The notes: generated from the sequence alone by a model not told the origin. Shown: positions 1 to 12,643, counted from the first letter of the stretch. The stretch is DNA of 64,000 nt from Lavandula angustifolia (GCA_028984105.1 CM054802.1:32143395-32207394); one strand, 5' to 3'. Program-made: numbers and translations.

Positions 1-963
1 ACACAGAGATATACGCCACAAACACGAAATTTGTTACATCTTTCTACAAACATCGTCAATCATTGAACAGTCAATCATTATATTGTCACTTGAAAAGATT
101 TCCCTATAATGCATAACTATGCCATGAGGGGTCGGTGGGATTAGCCATATTAAGCAAGAAACAGCTGTGTTCATGGCCCATCATGCTTGACTCACATTAA
201 TTTTCTCTCTTAATATTTGTTTTGTTGTCCTACTAATGAATGCTCGTGTTTTCTCCGCTCCTCAACCCCCAGTAGCAGGGGATGAGGGGTTGGTGGGGTG
301 AGGAGTGATCTAGACCTCAATGATACACTAGGAAACAGAATGAGTACCAAAATTAAATCTCACCTCAAACCAAAAACCACAGAAGATTGTCTTGATTTGA
401 GTTGGAGATGTTACTGGAAAATGGGCCACTCTGTGCGGGAAATGCACATTGATGAACTTCCAAGAGAGATAGGACTCTGCTGTCCATGTCAAACATCAAG
501 AATAATCAGTTTTGATTTGATTACCGTGGGGTTTCCAACAGTAATCTGTCAGGTGAAAGCTAATAATGCAAGTTTCTAAACATACATGCCTCTAAAACCG
601 ATCATTTGAAGAGAAATATAAATTTCATTCAGGAAATAAGTATATACAAGTGTTTTCCCGGCTTCATACAGGGTAAATATGGCTTGGACAAACTCTTCAA
701 TGAGTAAAGCATAGGAAGTTGCAACAAAGAGCGTCTAGAAAATGGTTGTAGATACATGAATATGACCTTTGTTACTGTGTCCAAGTATGCATTCCATATG
801 CTTGAAGATGTAATAGAGCAAGCCTAGATATAATCATCAAGAAATTATTCATCAAATGTGTTTGCAATACCACAAGATTAAGTGATGATACAGAGGGAGA
901 TTAGATTAAACAAAGGTCAACTAAAGGTGGGAACAGGGACCTGATTCAACAGGTAGAAGCAAT
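1..963. other. Region 3' of the WD40 gene; no gene recognised
   Basis: This stretch follows the stop codon of the minus-strand WD40 gene and probably holds its 3' UTR. One open frame of 93 codons (298-579, plus strand) has no family signature, no recognisable splice context and no neighbours that explain it, so I do not call it a gene. Nothing else is recognisable. Confidence 0.5.
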
Positions 964-3490
964 TCATGGTGATACTTTCCAATTGTTGTTGCTATCTTTC
1001 TGAAGAATAGAGATTTCACCTTTCCAGCTACAGCTAGCAACTACATTAGGCAAGACAGGATGGAATACAACCTCTATACATGCCTGCTCATATGCCTTAA
1101 CCTTGCTGAGTAGTTTGGATGTGCTAGAGTTATAAAAGTAGACGCAACCATCGGAGGATCCAGAGGCTACCAAATTTCCGTCCAAACTGAAATTGCACTT
1201 GATGGGGAAACCACTGACACCATGACCTTCGTATCTCTTGTACTTGTCAAGCTTGAATGGGGGTCTGGAAGAGAATATGGCGATATAGTTTCCATGGGAT
1301 TGAGCAATAAAATACGGCTCAAAAGGATGGCATCTGATACTGGGGCAAGTGTAAGCTTCCGCGTAGACCTGAGAAGCGAGTCAGTGATATAGTGCAAAAG
1401 TTTGAACTAGAGATATAACATTGTCGTAACATCTAGCAAGCTAAAGGGAACAAACAAGGATTTTGTCTATCGAATTCTAAACAGAGTTCACTTCTTCAAA
1501 TAACAAATGATACAGCAATACTTTAATGTAGGATGCTCAATGGACTTGTACAAATGCAGAAAATCCATTCATCTTTGAGTCTTTTGCACAGTTTGTCTAA
1601 ACTCAAAGCACTAAAAAATTATCCGTGCGTCTTTCCTTTTTACCTCAAATTCACGTCGTGTTCTGTAAGTCTTTCACCACAAGAAAACATGCATCCCATT
1701 TGAGTCTTTTGCAAACCAAAGACAGTGGCAAGAGTGACACCATTTCTCATACTAGATGTGATACTTTAACTTTTCATTGATTCTCATGCGAGGAAAGTTG
1801 AACTTACATGTAACAACTAATGCATTAGGTAAGTGCATTCTCATTTTACGAGGATGATCCATTGTAATGGACATTGGGATGTTAAAATGTTACCTGGTTG
1901 GATAAGGGAACTTGTCGTGAAACATCCCAAACAATAATTGAGTTTTCACTGATATTTCTTATAGACATATCACTTGAGGTCATTAGGTACTTGCCGTCAA
2001 CAGTGAATTCCACATCAAGGATTGGCCCAAGACTGCGTACATATTCATGGACCACTGTCCCCGTCCGAATATCCCATAATTTAAGCTGACCCTTTGATCC
2101 ACCAGAGACAAAAAGATCGTAGTTGTTTGGAGAAAATCTTACAACTTCTACAATTTGATCCTCCTTGAAAACCTGAGTCTCCATTCCTTTTTCAACATCA
2201 ACCAATCTTGATGTGCAATCGTAACCACAAGAGAGCACAGATAGTCCTAACTGAGACCATTTCACATCTTTCACTGCTGCATGGTGATAGTCAAACGCGT
2301 ATGCTCGTTTCTGTCCTCCACTCCATACGTTCCATATGCTCACAGTATGATCCATTCCGGCCGATGCAAGAAGATGAGCTGCAAACTAACTTCATAGAAC
2401 AAATCAGAAATTCATAGCAAGGCAAATCTGGTCATATATTTTCAATAGGTCAAGCAGACAACTATGGAAGATACTAAATTTGGATAGAGCATTCACCAAC
2501 AAGGAGAAACAAATGAACCTCAAGAAAAACTGTAAACTACACTAAACAAAGACACATTGTGTTAATAGCAATTGCGTAACAAGGAGAAACAAATGAACCT
2601 CAAGCAAAACTGTAAATTATACTAAACAAAGACACGTTGTGTTAATAGCAATTGTGTATGTACAGAAGAAACTTGTAGCTTGTAATCTACTGTTCGATCA
2701 AAATGTAGCCTAGAAGTCTATCTAACATAAGGAAAATATTCTTCATGACTCTTTATAGTCTTTGATCGAAGATGCATCTGCTCGTGGAATACTCATTGCT
2801 GAAGAACTAGGATTCTTAAGTTACAGGTCTCATCAAACACATTTGATCAATACAGAATGAAGACAGATCATAATCTCAATGCTAGAAGGTAGAACCTCAT
2901 TAGGTTAAACCAAATTAATAGTTGCAGACAACATTAACGAATTACCGTGAGTAGTCGACCACTGCACCGCATTGACAGCCTTTGAGTGACCATACAGAGC
3001 AGCAGAAAGAGGAACAGGCGTTTGGCAGGCCTTCGTACGACGCTGCAATGCCTTCAAAATAGCATGCGGTACATCCGACGCTGAAATGCTTCCCATTACT
3101 GCACAAATTAAGCTCGAAAGTCATCTTAATGTTCCTCAATTTTTTTCTATTTACTCGGATTCAACAAATTTTGAGATTAGTTTCAGTTTCTCCAAAAAAT
3201 AATCAAATAAGCCAAATTCGGGAATTACCTGATGAAGGTGCGGAAGAACAAGGTATTGGATCAGAAGCGGCTGCTCTTTGCCGCTTCGATATGTATCTTC
3301 CAGGAATCGGAGCATCCGCGTGATGACTCGGCGGATGAATCGGATTCGTTGATAACGCTTCCGGTCTAAGGCGTTTGGGAGGCGTTGGATACGGATTATA
3401 GTGAGCAGATACACCACTACCACGATTGCTGCCGCCGCCATCCTCGTCGGAGTCGGAAGCAGTTCCGTAGGCTTGGGAGAGAAGGTCCAT
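964..3490 (-). CDS. WD40-repeat protein of the WDR25/PRP17 type
   Basis: Four coding exons, in order of reading: 3490-3229, 3098-2946, 2378-1894 and 1368-964. All borders are GT/AG and the sum is 1305 bases, or 434 residues plus stop. The N-terminus is short, acidic and disordered (MDLLSQAYGTASDSDEDGGG). WD40 repeats follow, seen as LYGHSKAVNAVQWS, SAGMDHTVSIWNVW, SGGSKGQLKLWD, ENSIIVWDVS and ASGSSDGCVYFYN. This arrangement is that of plant WDR25-like proteins, relatives of the splicing factor PRP17/CDC40. A role in RNP or splicing complexes is inferred from the family and cannot be read here. The first Met fits because it opens the conserved N-terminus. Intron 2 holds an 80-bp tandem duplication. 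The Arabidopsis counterpart is probably At5g54520 (from memory). Confidence 0.88.
2498..2657. repeat. Tandem duplication, two 80-bp units
   Basis: Two head-to-tail copies, each starting AACAAGGAGAAACAAATGAA, lie at 2498-2577 and 2578-2657, with only a few substitutions between them. They sit in intron 2 of the WD40 gene and do not touch its splice sites. Confidence 0.85.
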
Positions 3491-5113
3491 ATTAGAGTGG
3501 GCTTTTCGTATTCATCGATATGGAGCATTTAACGCTAATCTTGGAACTGGGCCTGATCCGTTAGCCCGTTTATTTGTCCAATCCGGCCCATAATTCGGAG
3601 TCCATAGACTTCAATCGTAATTGAGCAAGTCTTCGCCCTTGTTTTATTCAATTACTATATCGAAACTGAAAAGAAGTGGTTTAATCAGTGTTTATTTAGA
3701 GCCGTTTTTTTGTATTGTGTTTTCTATCGAGTTTTCTCTTAAAAAAATAGGAGTATTTGTCCTACATCACAAGGTCATACGTCAAAATCATAGATAGTTG
3801 TCGTTTTGGCTAAATGAATAGCATTTCAAAAATCTCTAATGAATTGTGTCGATTACGCGTCACCACTCGGATCGACATTCCATCTAACGTGCACGGTATA
3901 TTTCATGACATTTTGCATCTAATGTTAATAAGTACTCATTTTGTCACACAACAAATGACACTTTTCCTTATCGGAATGTTCAATATAAATGACACATTTA
4001 TGAAAATAACAAAAATTGTGCGGATCACATTTAACTTCTTAAAAGTCAAACAAATTATATCATATAACACAAATTTCTAAATTCTAATACGTTTCTAATA
4101 AAATAAAAGGAATATAACATAAAAGTTATTTTACACTGGATTCATATTTGTATATGTATATGTATTAGCATGGGTCTTGTGTCCTAAGTTTCTAAAAATG
4201 TAATGGGTCCAGCTAGGCTAGCAGGTAATCGGCATCGGAACTTGGGACATGCATTCCTTTGGGTTCCTTTTATGCTAGGGGTGGGAGCACAGCACCTCCC
4301 ACCCCCAGATTTTGACAAGTGTAAATGTGAAATTCATCTAGCTGTGCTCCCACTAGCATAAAACAAATCATTCCTTTGCCTTTATTTTAATATCGAAACT
4401 GAGTCCCCATTCAGAGAACAGCTGCTTCCAAATCCTATCCCTTTCTTCTCCACATATTTGATTAAACTATCAACCCGTCCCTCTCTTCTTTCCCACCCCC
4501 AGTCAAACAACCGGCTCCTATTCGGACATGTCATCTACCCAGATTCTGTGCCTATTATAGTCAAACATCTCCACTTGCTTTATAAACGACTCGATATTAT
4601 CTGAATATGCATTGACATTTAAATTGGATCTTTTAGGATTCTTATAACTTAGATATATTAAACCAGCTTTGGTATGCAAGTATTTGCCTTTTACTTTGAA
4701 TTTTCTTCGTGGTTGTAAGCATCTCTAAAGGTTTCCCTCATGAAGAACTCTATCCTTATTTTTGTGCGGAATCAGTATTTCGTCTCCAACAATTTTCTCT
4801 TATCTCTCCTTTAAAAAGGAATATTTCATAACATTTTTATTTTTTAATTTTACAAATCGATTTTAAAAGCATATTTTTATATAACTAAACTAAGCATTAT
4901 AATATATTTATTAAAAAACATAAAAATAAAATTCTATATTAACTGCAAAAAAAGATAATTTAAATAAAAAAGATAGCTTGCATAATATCTAATTCCCCGA
5001 ATATGAATATTCATTCAACAAATGATCAATTAGTGCTTTCGGAGCTCGAAATGAGCGTTTGTATTTTAATTTCACTAAACCGCTTCATGTAATGTTGAAT
5101 CTTGTGCAAGAAA

Positions 5114-5153
<40 letters not shown>

Positions 5154-5308
5154 AAAAAGAAAAAGATAGGGGAATCAAAAATTTTCCCTATGTGTAGGAG
5201 AATATTTTTACTTCCCTCATTATTGTGGAAGAGATAGAGACTTGTTGGAGGAGATTGTGTATGGGAATCTCCTATTTTGAGGCACCGTTGGAGGTGGTCT
5301 AAATTATA
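3491..5308. other. Upstream region of the WD40 gene, AT-rich
   Basis: The 5' flank of the minus-strand WD40 gene, grading into AT-rich intergenic DNA. It holds a small hairpin (4268-4363) and a (TA)n tract at about 5119-5150. The open frames here are low-complexity and were not accepted as genes. Confidence 0.5.
4268..4363. repeat. Short inverted repeat (hairpin)
   Basis: The arm starting TTTATGCTAGGGGTGGGAGC is mirrored by an arm ending CTCCCACTAGCATAAA, about 25 bp each with a loop of roughly 45 bp. The size and symmetry fit a very small MITE or a foldback remnant. No family is recognised. Confidence 0.6.
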
Positions 5309-5528
5309 CTCCCTCCGTCCCACTCATTTTGGAACATTTGAGATTGGACGAGAGTTTAAGATAGTGAGGGTAAAGATGTAAAGTAGTGATATAAAGTAAA
5401 AGTTAATGAGGTCCACTTGTTTAAAATGATTGTGGTCCACTCATTTTTTTTCTATTTTATAAAATGTTTCAAGATAATTGAGACAATTCAATAAGAAAAA
5501 TATTGAAAAATGAATGGAACGAAGGGAG
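5309..5528. mobile_element. Stowaway-like MITE
   Basis: Starts CTCCCTCCGTCCC next to a TA and ends with the imperfect inverse GAACGAAGGGAG followed by TA. Terminal motif, length of about 220 bp and TA target are those of Stowaway (Tc1/mariner-derived) MITEs. No coding capacity. Confidence 0.8.
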
Positions 5529-5813
5529 TAGTATATTTAGATGGATAGAATTCTCTAATACTCAATAGTCACGTCGGATAATAAAAATAATAAAAGTAAC
5601 CAAATTCGTTGTAATATATTTAAAAAACTTGACTAGAATGTCATCACTTTTTGATTGTTTTTTTTGCATGTGAGTGAAACATTTATTTAACAGAGATGTT
5701 AGAAGTACCAGTGACAGGTTAGAAATCTCCATAAAATGTCATATCCTAGGCCGAAAATCCCGTAGGTCCAAATTACAAAGTTAACATCTAATCTAACCTA
5801 TTATTAAAGAAAG

Positions 5814-6428
5814 AGTAATTAACCATTTTGGTGTCTAAACTTTTAAAATTTTTGAGTTTTGGTATTCTTACTTCAAAAGTTGTATATTTGGTGCCTAAAC
5901 TTAAAAAACACTAGCAATTTTGGTGCCTTTTATTATTTTAATAATTAAATAATATTATATTGATTTAAAGAAAGGTAAAATTTTAAGATTATGTAAAAAT
6001 TTTTAAATAATATTTTTTTTATAATAATAATGATTTTAAACTATTAAAATAATAGGTTATGATAATTTAATACTTTATGTTAATTTTATTTAATAGTTAA
6101 TTATTTATGTTTTATTTTCAATGTTTAAAATAACGTAATAATTTATTTTAATTTTTGTAAATAAATTTTTTTTAATGTTGCACAAATATTACAATGTTAA
6201 AATGAGGTCTAAAAGTTATAGCTATATATATAATTATTAAACTATTTTGATAATAATATTATTATAAGAATGTGTGTTTAATTTGTTAAAAATAGATGTT
6301 AAATTGTGAGACACCAAAACTTCATAATTTATGAAGTATGAGCACCAAAATTACAATTTTTAAAGAATGAGCACCAAAAATCAAAAAAAGTGGAAGTATA
6401 GGCACCAAATTCGCAACTTTCTCTTAAA
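5814..6428. mobile_element. Imperfect inverted-repeat element of the TTTTGGTG(T/C)C family
   Basis: The left side carries repeated TTTTGGTGTC / TTTGGTGCC motifs and the right side their inverse (GCACCAAAAT, GGCACCAAATT). It is AT-rich and has no open frame. A second member with a closely similar right arm lies at 7292-7790. Borders are approximate and no superfamily is assigned. Confidence 0.55.
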
Positions 6429-6534
6429 GAAACGAATAGATCTACATAAAGTTTTCAAACATTTTAAAATCTATACTCTATCCAAATATAAGTACGTTAT
6501 AAAACTTTTTATAAAATATTATATCTAACATATA

Positions 6535-6707
6535 CAGTTAAATCTCGATAAAGTAATAATTTTGAAATTGAGAAAAAATATTTATTTAATGAGGTTATTA
6601 TTTTATTGAATATTATTTTAATGCATTGACTCATATCGGGACGGAAAAAATTATTATCTTAACAAAATTATTATTTTATCGAATATTACTTTATCGAGGT
6701 TTAACTG
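6535..6707. mobile_element. MITE with CAGTTAAA termini
   Basis: A 173-bp element begins CAGTTAAATCTCGATAAAGT and ends with the near-perfect inverse ACTTTATCGAGGTTTAACTG. It is flanked by TA on both sides and is AT-rich and non-coding. A degenerate relative lies at about 14986-15143. Confidence 0.75.
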
Positions 6708-6977
6708 TACTGCATATATAAAGGAATCGAAAACATCAAATGCAAATTACTCCAACGAAAACAGTATTATTATAACTTCCTCGAAAAAAGAAATCTGACG
6801 TGGCGACGTTACCTCAGATGCCACATAGGACGAGTTCACGTGGGCATGCGAAGTTAGATGTGGAATAAACCGAATACAACAACCCATACTTATGTCCCTA
6901 TCTCTCTCCTGTTTCTCTATCGCCTGCTTTGGGGATCAGTATTCCTTGTCTAGACATCTGTATCATAATATAATATA

Positions 6978-7200
6978 CTCACTCCGTCCTATTCGACTTA
7001 TTTAGTTTTCTTTTTTGGACTGTCCCGCTCGACTTATTTAGTTTCAAAAAAAGACAACTTAATCATTACACAACCTACCACTTTTTCTTTGTAGAACTTA
7101 CCTCTTTACACACAATCAGACACTCATCTACACACAACCACCCACTCTTCTTAATCTCTGTGCCCAAAGAAACAAGACAAGTGGAATGAGACGGAGGGAG
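6978..7200. mobile_element. Stowaway-like MITE
   Basis: Starts CTCACTCCGTCCT after TA and ends AGACGGAGGGAG before TA. About 223 bp, non-coding. Confidence 0.75.
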
Positions 7201-7291
7201 TAATTTAAAAGATAAAGATGAAACGAAATCCTAAAAGGCTGGGCTAAATTATTTGAGTATCTAAAGTTCTTCGTCCCGATATGAGTCAATG

Positions 7292-7790
7292 GTGTATAAA
7301 GTTCTACTTTTTTTTATTTTTGGTGCTCATTCTTTAAAAATTACAATTTTGGTGTCTATACTTAACAAATTATTTTTGTTTTGGTGTCTCACAGATTTAA
7401 TAGGAATAATATTATTCCTATTATTCCAATAAATTGCATTAGGTTATTTTATAGGAATAATATTATTCCATTATGTTATTTTATAGGAATAATGGCATAA
7501 AATCAAAATATAAAGCACAATATTAATGTTATATTTTATATCTATAGTAATGGCAATTGGCAAAATATAATTAGCCATAAATTGGCATTGTAATAATGGC
7601 AAAATATTACATAAATTGGACATAACTATTTAATAACAAAAATGTGGTAAAATATTATTTAAATTGTTGAAAATAGAAGTTAAATATGTGAGACACCTTA
7701 AGAGAAACAATTTGTGAAGTATAGACACCAAAATCACAATTTTTAAAGAATGGACACCAAAAATAAAAAAAAGTAGAAGTTTGACACCAT
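7292..7790. mobile_element. Inverted-repeat element, second copy of the TTTTGGTGTC family
   Basis: Arms of about 100 bp carry ATTTTTGGTGCTCATTCTTT on the left and the inverse AAAGAATGGACACCAAAAAT on the right. The interior has repeated ATAGGAATAAT motifs. Right-arm sequence is shared with the element at 5814-6428. Confidence 0.65.
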
Positions 7791-8198
7791 TTTCACTATA
7801 AATTCATTTTTCTAAAGTGAACGTGGGGCCCAGAGTCCTAGTCAGAATAATGGAAGTGGACCAGGTGCGCTTCACGTGCCTCAATCCTTTGTATGGAGGA
7901 GAATCAGCCATGTCCGAACCGAGTTAGCCGGAATCTATTGAAGCTTTTCTAGAGAGCCACGTCATCAATTAGGACAAACTAGATTTAAATTAGTTGGAAC
8001 ATACAAATATCAAATAAATCCACAATTTATATACAGGTAGATAGCTTAGGGTGATTGAATATTATTTGCATGCTAGAGTACATGAGTGAAATTTACACAG
8101 TGTATACTTCGATAGCGGTTGCGGGTTAACCTCATCATAAAAATAAAAAAATTCATAATTTACAATTTATATTAAATTATAGTATAATAATTTAAGTA

Positions 8199-8493
8199 CT
8201 CCCTCCGTCCCGCTATTTGTGGCTCACTTTCCCGAATTGGGTGTCCCGTTATTTGTGGTCACTTTTTCTAATTTGGTAAAAAATTACTATCATATCTTCT
8301 ACTTTATTATCTTCTCTCTCCTACTTTATTATATTATCTCTCCTACTTTATCATTATTTCTCTCATACTCTCTCATTATCTTACTCATCTTCTCTCTCAT
8401 ATTTTATCATCTACTCTCTCTCATACTTTATCATCTACTCTCTTAATTCCCGTGTCGAAAAGAACATGGCCACAAATAGCATGACGGAGGGAG
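8199..8493. mobile_element. Stowaway-like MITE
   Basis: Begins CTCCCTCCGTCCCGC after TA and ends GACGGAGGGAG before TA. The interior is rich in TCTCTC(A/C)TACTTTATCA units, as in the copies at 9190 and 12362. Confidence 0.8.
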
Positions 8494-9189
8494 TAATTTT
8501 CAATTTTGGGTGACGTGGCTCTTCGTTTTGGTTCTTAGCTTGAAAGATTATTCAGTTAGAACTTCAGTGGGTATACTTTGCGCCTCTTTTCTCATTGCCT
8601 CAAATACCAGCCAGTGACATATGCCTAGTGATATATGTGTAATACTGAAATTTATTGTGTTACATGTAATCCTTCGATCCAAAAGGCGGGGGATGTTATC
8701 CTTTCTAAGGGGCCGTTTGGTAAGAATTCGGGTATGACAATGGTAATGTGTATGATAGTAGGATGATTGGGTATAGGTATGAATAATTCTTTTAATGATG
8801 TTTGACATTTGCTAGTAAATGAGTATGATAACCAAATATGATGTTTGGTTGTACTTAGGCTTCAATGAGAATGAATAATTTTATATAAAAAAATTATGAT
8901 AATTTTGTGAATATTCTAACGTGATAAATAATAATGACATGAGTCATGTTTTTTTATTTTGTAAAATTTAATACAGGAATATTTTAATAAAAAGTACATT
9001 ATCTTTTATTTGATTATTTATAAAAAAATAATATAATATTTTAAAACATAATTGTAAAGATACTTTCTACATATTTTTACAATTATTGAATATTTATTTT
9101 AATAAAAATTAAAAACATTTTTATAAATTATGTTAAAATGTTTTTATACAATAATGTTTATTATTTGACAAAATAAGTTTTATTTAATA

Positions 9190-9499
9190 CTCCCTCCGTC
9201 TCATTATTAGTGACGTCTTTCTTTTCGGCACGGGAATTAAGGGATTATGTAATAAAGTATGAGAGATGAGTAGATAATAGAGTAGGAGAGATGAGTGTGA
9301 TAATGAGAGTGTAGGAGAGAGAAGATGATAAAGTAGGAGAGATAAATGAGTATAATAATGAAAGTAGATGATAAAGTAGGAGAAATAAGATGATAAAGTA
9401 GGAAAAAGAGTGGTAATTTTTTACCAATTTGGGACGTCGCCACTAATAGCGGGACATCCGAATTAGGAAAGGTGGCCACTAATAATGGGACGGATGGAG
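9190..9499. mobile_element. Stowaway-like MITE nested in the 8709-10224 element
   Basis: Starts CTCCCTCCGTCTC after TA and ends GGACGGATGGAG before TA. The interior is AT- and AGAGAT-rich. Confidence 0.75.
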
Positions 9500-9799
9500 T
9501 ATTATTATGTTATTATATATTTTTATGAGATTAGTGTATTTACTTTTTATTAAATTAAAAACATTTTGATAAATTATGTTTAAATATTTTTAAATAATAA
9601 TATTTATTATTTGATAAATTTTAAGTTTTATTTAATAATTATAAAGTTACTTTTTTATAAAGTTATTTATTTCAAACATAAGTGTATATATTTTTTTATA
9701 AAAAATATTTTTATATTCATGCTAAAATATTTCTAACTAATGATACTTGTTATTTATAAAATAGAAAATATATATTTATATCATTATTCTTATTAAATA

Positions 9800-9992
9800 C
9801 TCCCTCCGTTCCACTCCATTAGTCCACTTTCTTTTCGGCACGGAGATTAAGAAAGTTGTTTGTTGTGTGTAAAGTAGTGGGGTCCACTACAATATATAAG
9901 AGTGTTATTTTAAGTTAAAAAAAGAAAGTGGACTAATGGAGTGGAACGACCCAAAAAGGAAAACTGGACTAATAGAGTGAAACGGAGGAAGC
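9800..9992. mobile_element. Stowaway-like MITE, degraded right end, nested in the 8709-10224 element
   Basis: Starts CTCCCTCCGTTCC after TA. The right end is degenerate (AAACGGAGGAAGC). Inner sequence is also inverse-related (AGTCCACTTTCTTTT against AAAGAAAGTGGACT). Confidence 0.65.
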
Positions 9993-10224
9993 AATATTAT
10001 AAAAATAAATTTCAATTTTAAAAAATAATACATAAAATATAATTTTGATACACATATGGGTATCAAAACTCATACCAACCAATCACTTGAGTATCAAAAA
10101 ATCCATACTCACATGAGTTTGATATCCATAATAGGTACCAATACTCATGTACCAAACACGATATATGAGTATCAAACCCGGGTGATTCTCATAGTAGGGC
10201 AGAATACCATGAACTAAACACCCC

Positions 10225-10462
10225 TAAATCTTGCCGAATCCCAAAAATTTTAGTATATTTTCTCAAAAGTTATTATTTCGCTCTCTAGAGTAGTAGATTT
10301 TGGCCACCTTTTATCTGAGAATTGTAAAATTCACCCTCTACTTTATATTCCTGGATCCGCACGATCAGTAACATAACAATCAATAATAAAAAGACAAAAA
10401 AAAGTACAAGAAAAAAAATGAGAACAAACAATGTTACCGGATGAAAATTGATATTTATTCAC

Positions 10463-10495
<33 letters not shown>

Positions 10496-10686
10496 TATAA
10501 TTATAATAGAAGAAAAGCTAAGATGGGGTGTGTAGTGAGTTCCTAGGGGCGGCTGTGAATCAATAAAATCTCACCTTACTTTTATATAAATATCATATCC
10601 CCTACCCCGTAACCACTTTCACTCTATATTTATCCACAAGAGAGAAATTGAGAGAGAGAAAAGAGATATTACCACTATAGCATCAA
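10225..10686 (+). promoter_or_regulatory. Promoter and 5' UTR of the B-box gene
   Basis: A TATA-like TTTATATAAA lies at 10581-10590, about 100 bp before the start codon. It is followed by a GA-rich leader (GAGAGAGAAAAGAG) ending at 10686. An (AAT)n microsatellite occupies about 10462-10497. Transcription-factor sites were not assigned. Confidence 0.45.
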
Positions 10687-11509
10687 ATGTCTGCGAAGGG
10701 GTGTGAGCTGTGCAGCAACCCGGCTAGAATGTTCTGCGACTCCGATCAAGCCAGTTTGTGCTGGGACTGCGACGAGAAGGTGCACGCCGCCAATTTCCTA
10801 GTCGCCAAGCACTCCCGCACCCTCCTCTGCCACGTATGCCATTCGCCGACGCCATGGAAGGCCGCCGGCCCCAAGCTCGGCCAGACTATCTCCGTCTGCC
10901 ATAATTGCGCTCACCGCGGCGCAGCTCAGAATGACCATAACTCCCTCCGCCGTTCTCAGAACGCGGAAACCGACGACGATCGCGAATACTACACCACCGA
11001 ATCCGACGAGGATGATGAAATTGACGATGAAATTGATGAGGATTTGAGTGGAGAAGATGAGGATGGAGAGAATCAAGTGGTGCCGTGGTCAGAAACCAAC
11101 TCGCCGCCGGCCGCCTCTTCCAGTAACGAAGAGGACGACGTTTCTCTCTCCTCCTCTAAGAGAACGCGCGATTCTGAGGTAATTGATTCTCTTCTTCCTT
11201 CAATTTCAAAATCGATTTCTTTAATCGATCGGTGGATTTAGGTCTGAGATCAATTTCGTGCAGGATGAGGATGGGTGCACGAGTAACGAAGAATCGGACG
11301 AGAATTGCTGTTCTTCGTCTTCGAGGTTTTTGAGACCGTTGAAGACGCGGAGGGGAAGCGGAGCATTGATTCGGTCGGATCAGGCGGCGGAGCCGTCGGG
11401 GACGGCCGCCATTGTTGAGAAACTGCGGAGATTCGAGAATGAAATTGTGAGGGAAGACAGTGGTGCGTCGGCGATGATGGTAAGGCTTTGCGACCTGACC
11501 AGAGATTGA
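10687..11509 (+). CDS. B-box zinc-finger protein, BBX28/BBX29 type
   Basis: Two exons, 10687-11178 and 11264-11509 (GAG|GT and CAG|GA, phase 0), give 245 residues. The N-terminal B-box has its zinc ligands in order: C6, C9, C17, D20, C25, C28, H33 and H42. The region after it, LLCHVCHSPTPWKAAGPKLG, ends in a partial Cys pair rather than a full second B-box. Residues 97-125 are strongly acidic, followed by ENQVVPWS. The C-terminus has EKLRRFENEIVRED. No CCT domain is present. This is the structure class V plan of BBX28/29, negative regulators of photomorphogenesis and flowering in Arabidopsis. That role is transferred by family. The gene converges on the PHOS34-like gene, the same neighbour as in Arabidopsis. 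Confidence 0.92.
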
Positions 11510-12361
11510 ATAATTAAATGTTTTTAACGTTGAAATTCTTCAATTATAATGTTGATTTATTTGAATTAGCTTCTTTTTTGTTCATGATTTTATTACTTAA
11601 TAAAACTTGAATTGCTTGTGATTAAACATTACATTATGACTTGGAATTTGGTTATTTTATCTTATTTAATACTACCAAAAAGTCTCCACCCATAGTTTGG
11701 GCCTCCATCTATTGTGTGTGAGTTTAGTCTTTGATTGAGATATTTCGGTTTCGGGTTTAAAATTGAGATTTTCTTTTCGATAAATATTGAATCTGCAATT
11801 TAGGAGAATGGAATAATAATTAAAAATTACTACAAAAATGGCCTATGTTCCCCTTACATGATACATAAATAATGACTTTATATATAAAAATCACATTTCA
11901 ATTCACAGAGAATAATGACTTTACAAAAATCACATTTCAATTCACATAATAGGAATATACAATTTGTATTGAAAGAAACCTTTCCAGATAAGAACTTCAA
12001 CACCGCTAAAGCAAAACCTCATGTTCTAGTAGCCACATCAACACCCTATAACCAGAATGATGTTGTGATAGGTTGAGTGATTTCTCGAAATAAGGGTATA
12101 ATAACAGACCCAAAATTTATTTAGTTTAAATTTCTTAATTCCGAAATATTGGTTCGGTGACTATTATACACAAGCGATAAAAACTTTGAAAGGTGTCAAT
12201 TCTGAAGTAGATGATGGGGTTGTTTCACTGCTTTATTTTCTGGTGATGAGAATTGCCAAAGATAAAGAAGTGGGACCACTCTGCCCATACACCCACTCAC
12301 CACAGACTGAAGCCTCCTCTATACACAGCTAATTATATTCAATTGCTATTTTAGTTTAATA

Positions 12362-12643
12362 ATCCCTCCGTCCCATTCATCTTGACACATTTTCCTTTTC
12401 GGGACGTCTCACTTAAAATGACACGTTTCCTTAAAAAAAATTTAAAAAATATTATTAAATTATCTCTTACTTTTCCATTTATTTATCTTACTTTGTTATT
12501 TCTCTCTCATACTTTATCATTTACTCTCTCACAAACTTATTTATCTTCTCTCTCTTACTTTATCCCTCTCTCATAATTTATCATCCACTTTCTTAATTCC
12601 CGTGCCGAAAAGAAATGCGCCAAGATGAGTGGGACGGAGGGAG
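12362..12643. mobile_element. Stowaway-like MITE
   Basis: Starts ATCCCTCCGTCCCATTCATC and ends GTGGGACGGAGGGAG before TA. CT-rich interior, non-coding. Confidence 0.75.

Larger units (their letters stand above)
8709..10224. mobile_element. PIF/Harbinger-like non-autonomous element hosting two Stowaway MITEs
   Basis: The left end GGGGCCGTTTGGT and right end ACTAAACACCCC are imperfect inverse copies, bounded on both sides by TAA (8706-8708 and 10225-10227). A 3-bp TAA/TTA target and GGG termini are typical of Tourist/Harbinger elements. Two Stowaway-like MITEs (9190-9499 and 9800-9992) sit inside, so this element is the older one. No transposase frame is seen. The TIR match is imperfect, so the superfamily call is moderate. 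Confidence 0.6.

Noticed and set aside
298..579. 93-codon open frame on the plus strand
   Set aside because: No family signature, no splice or promoter context, and it lies in the probable 3' flank of the WD40 gene.
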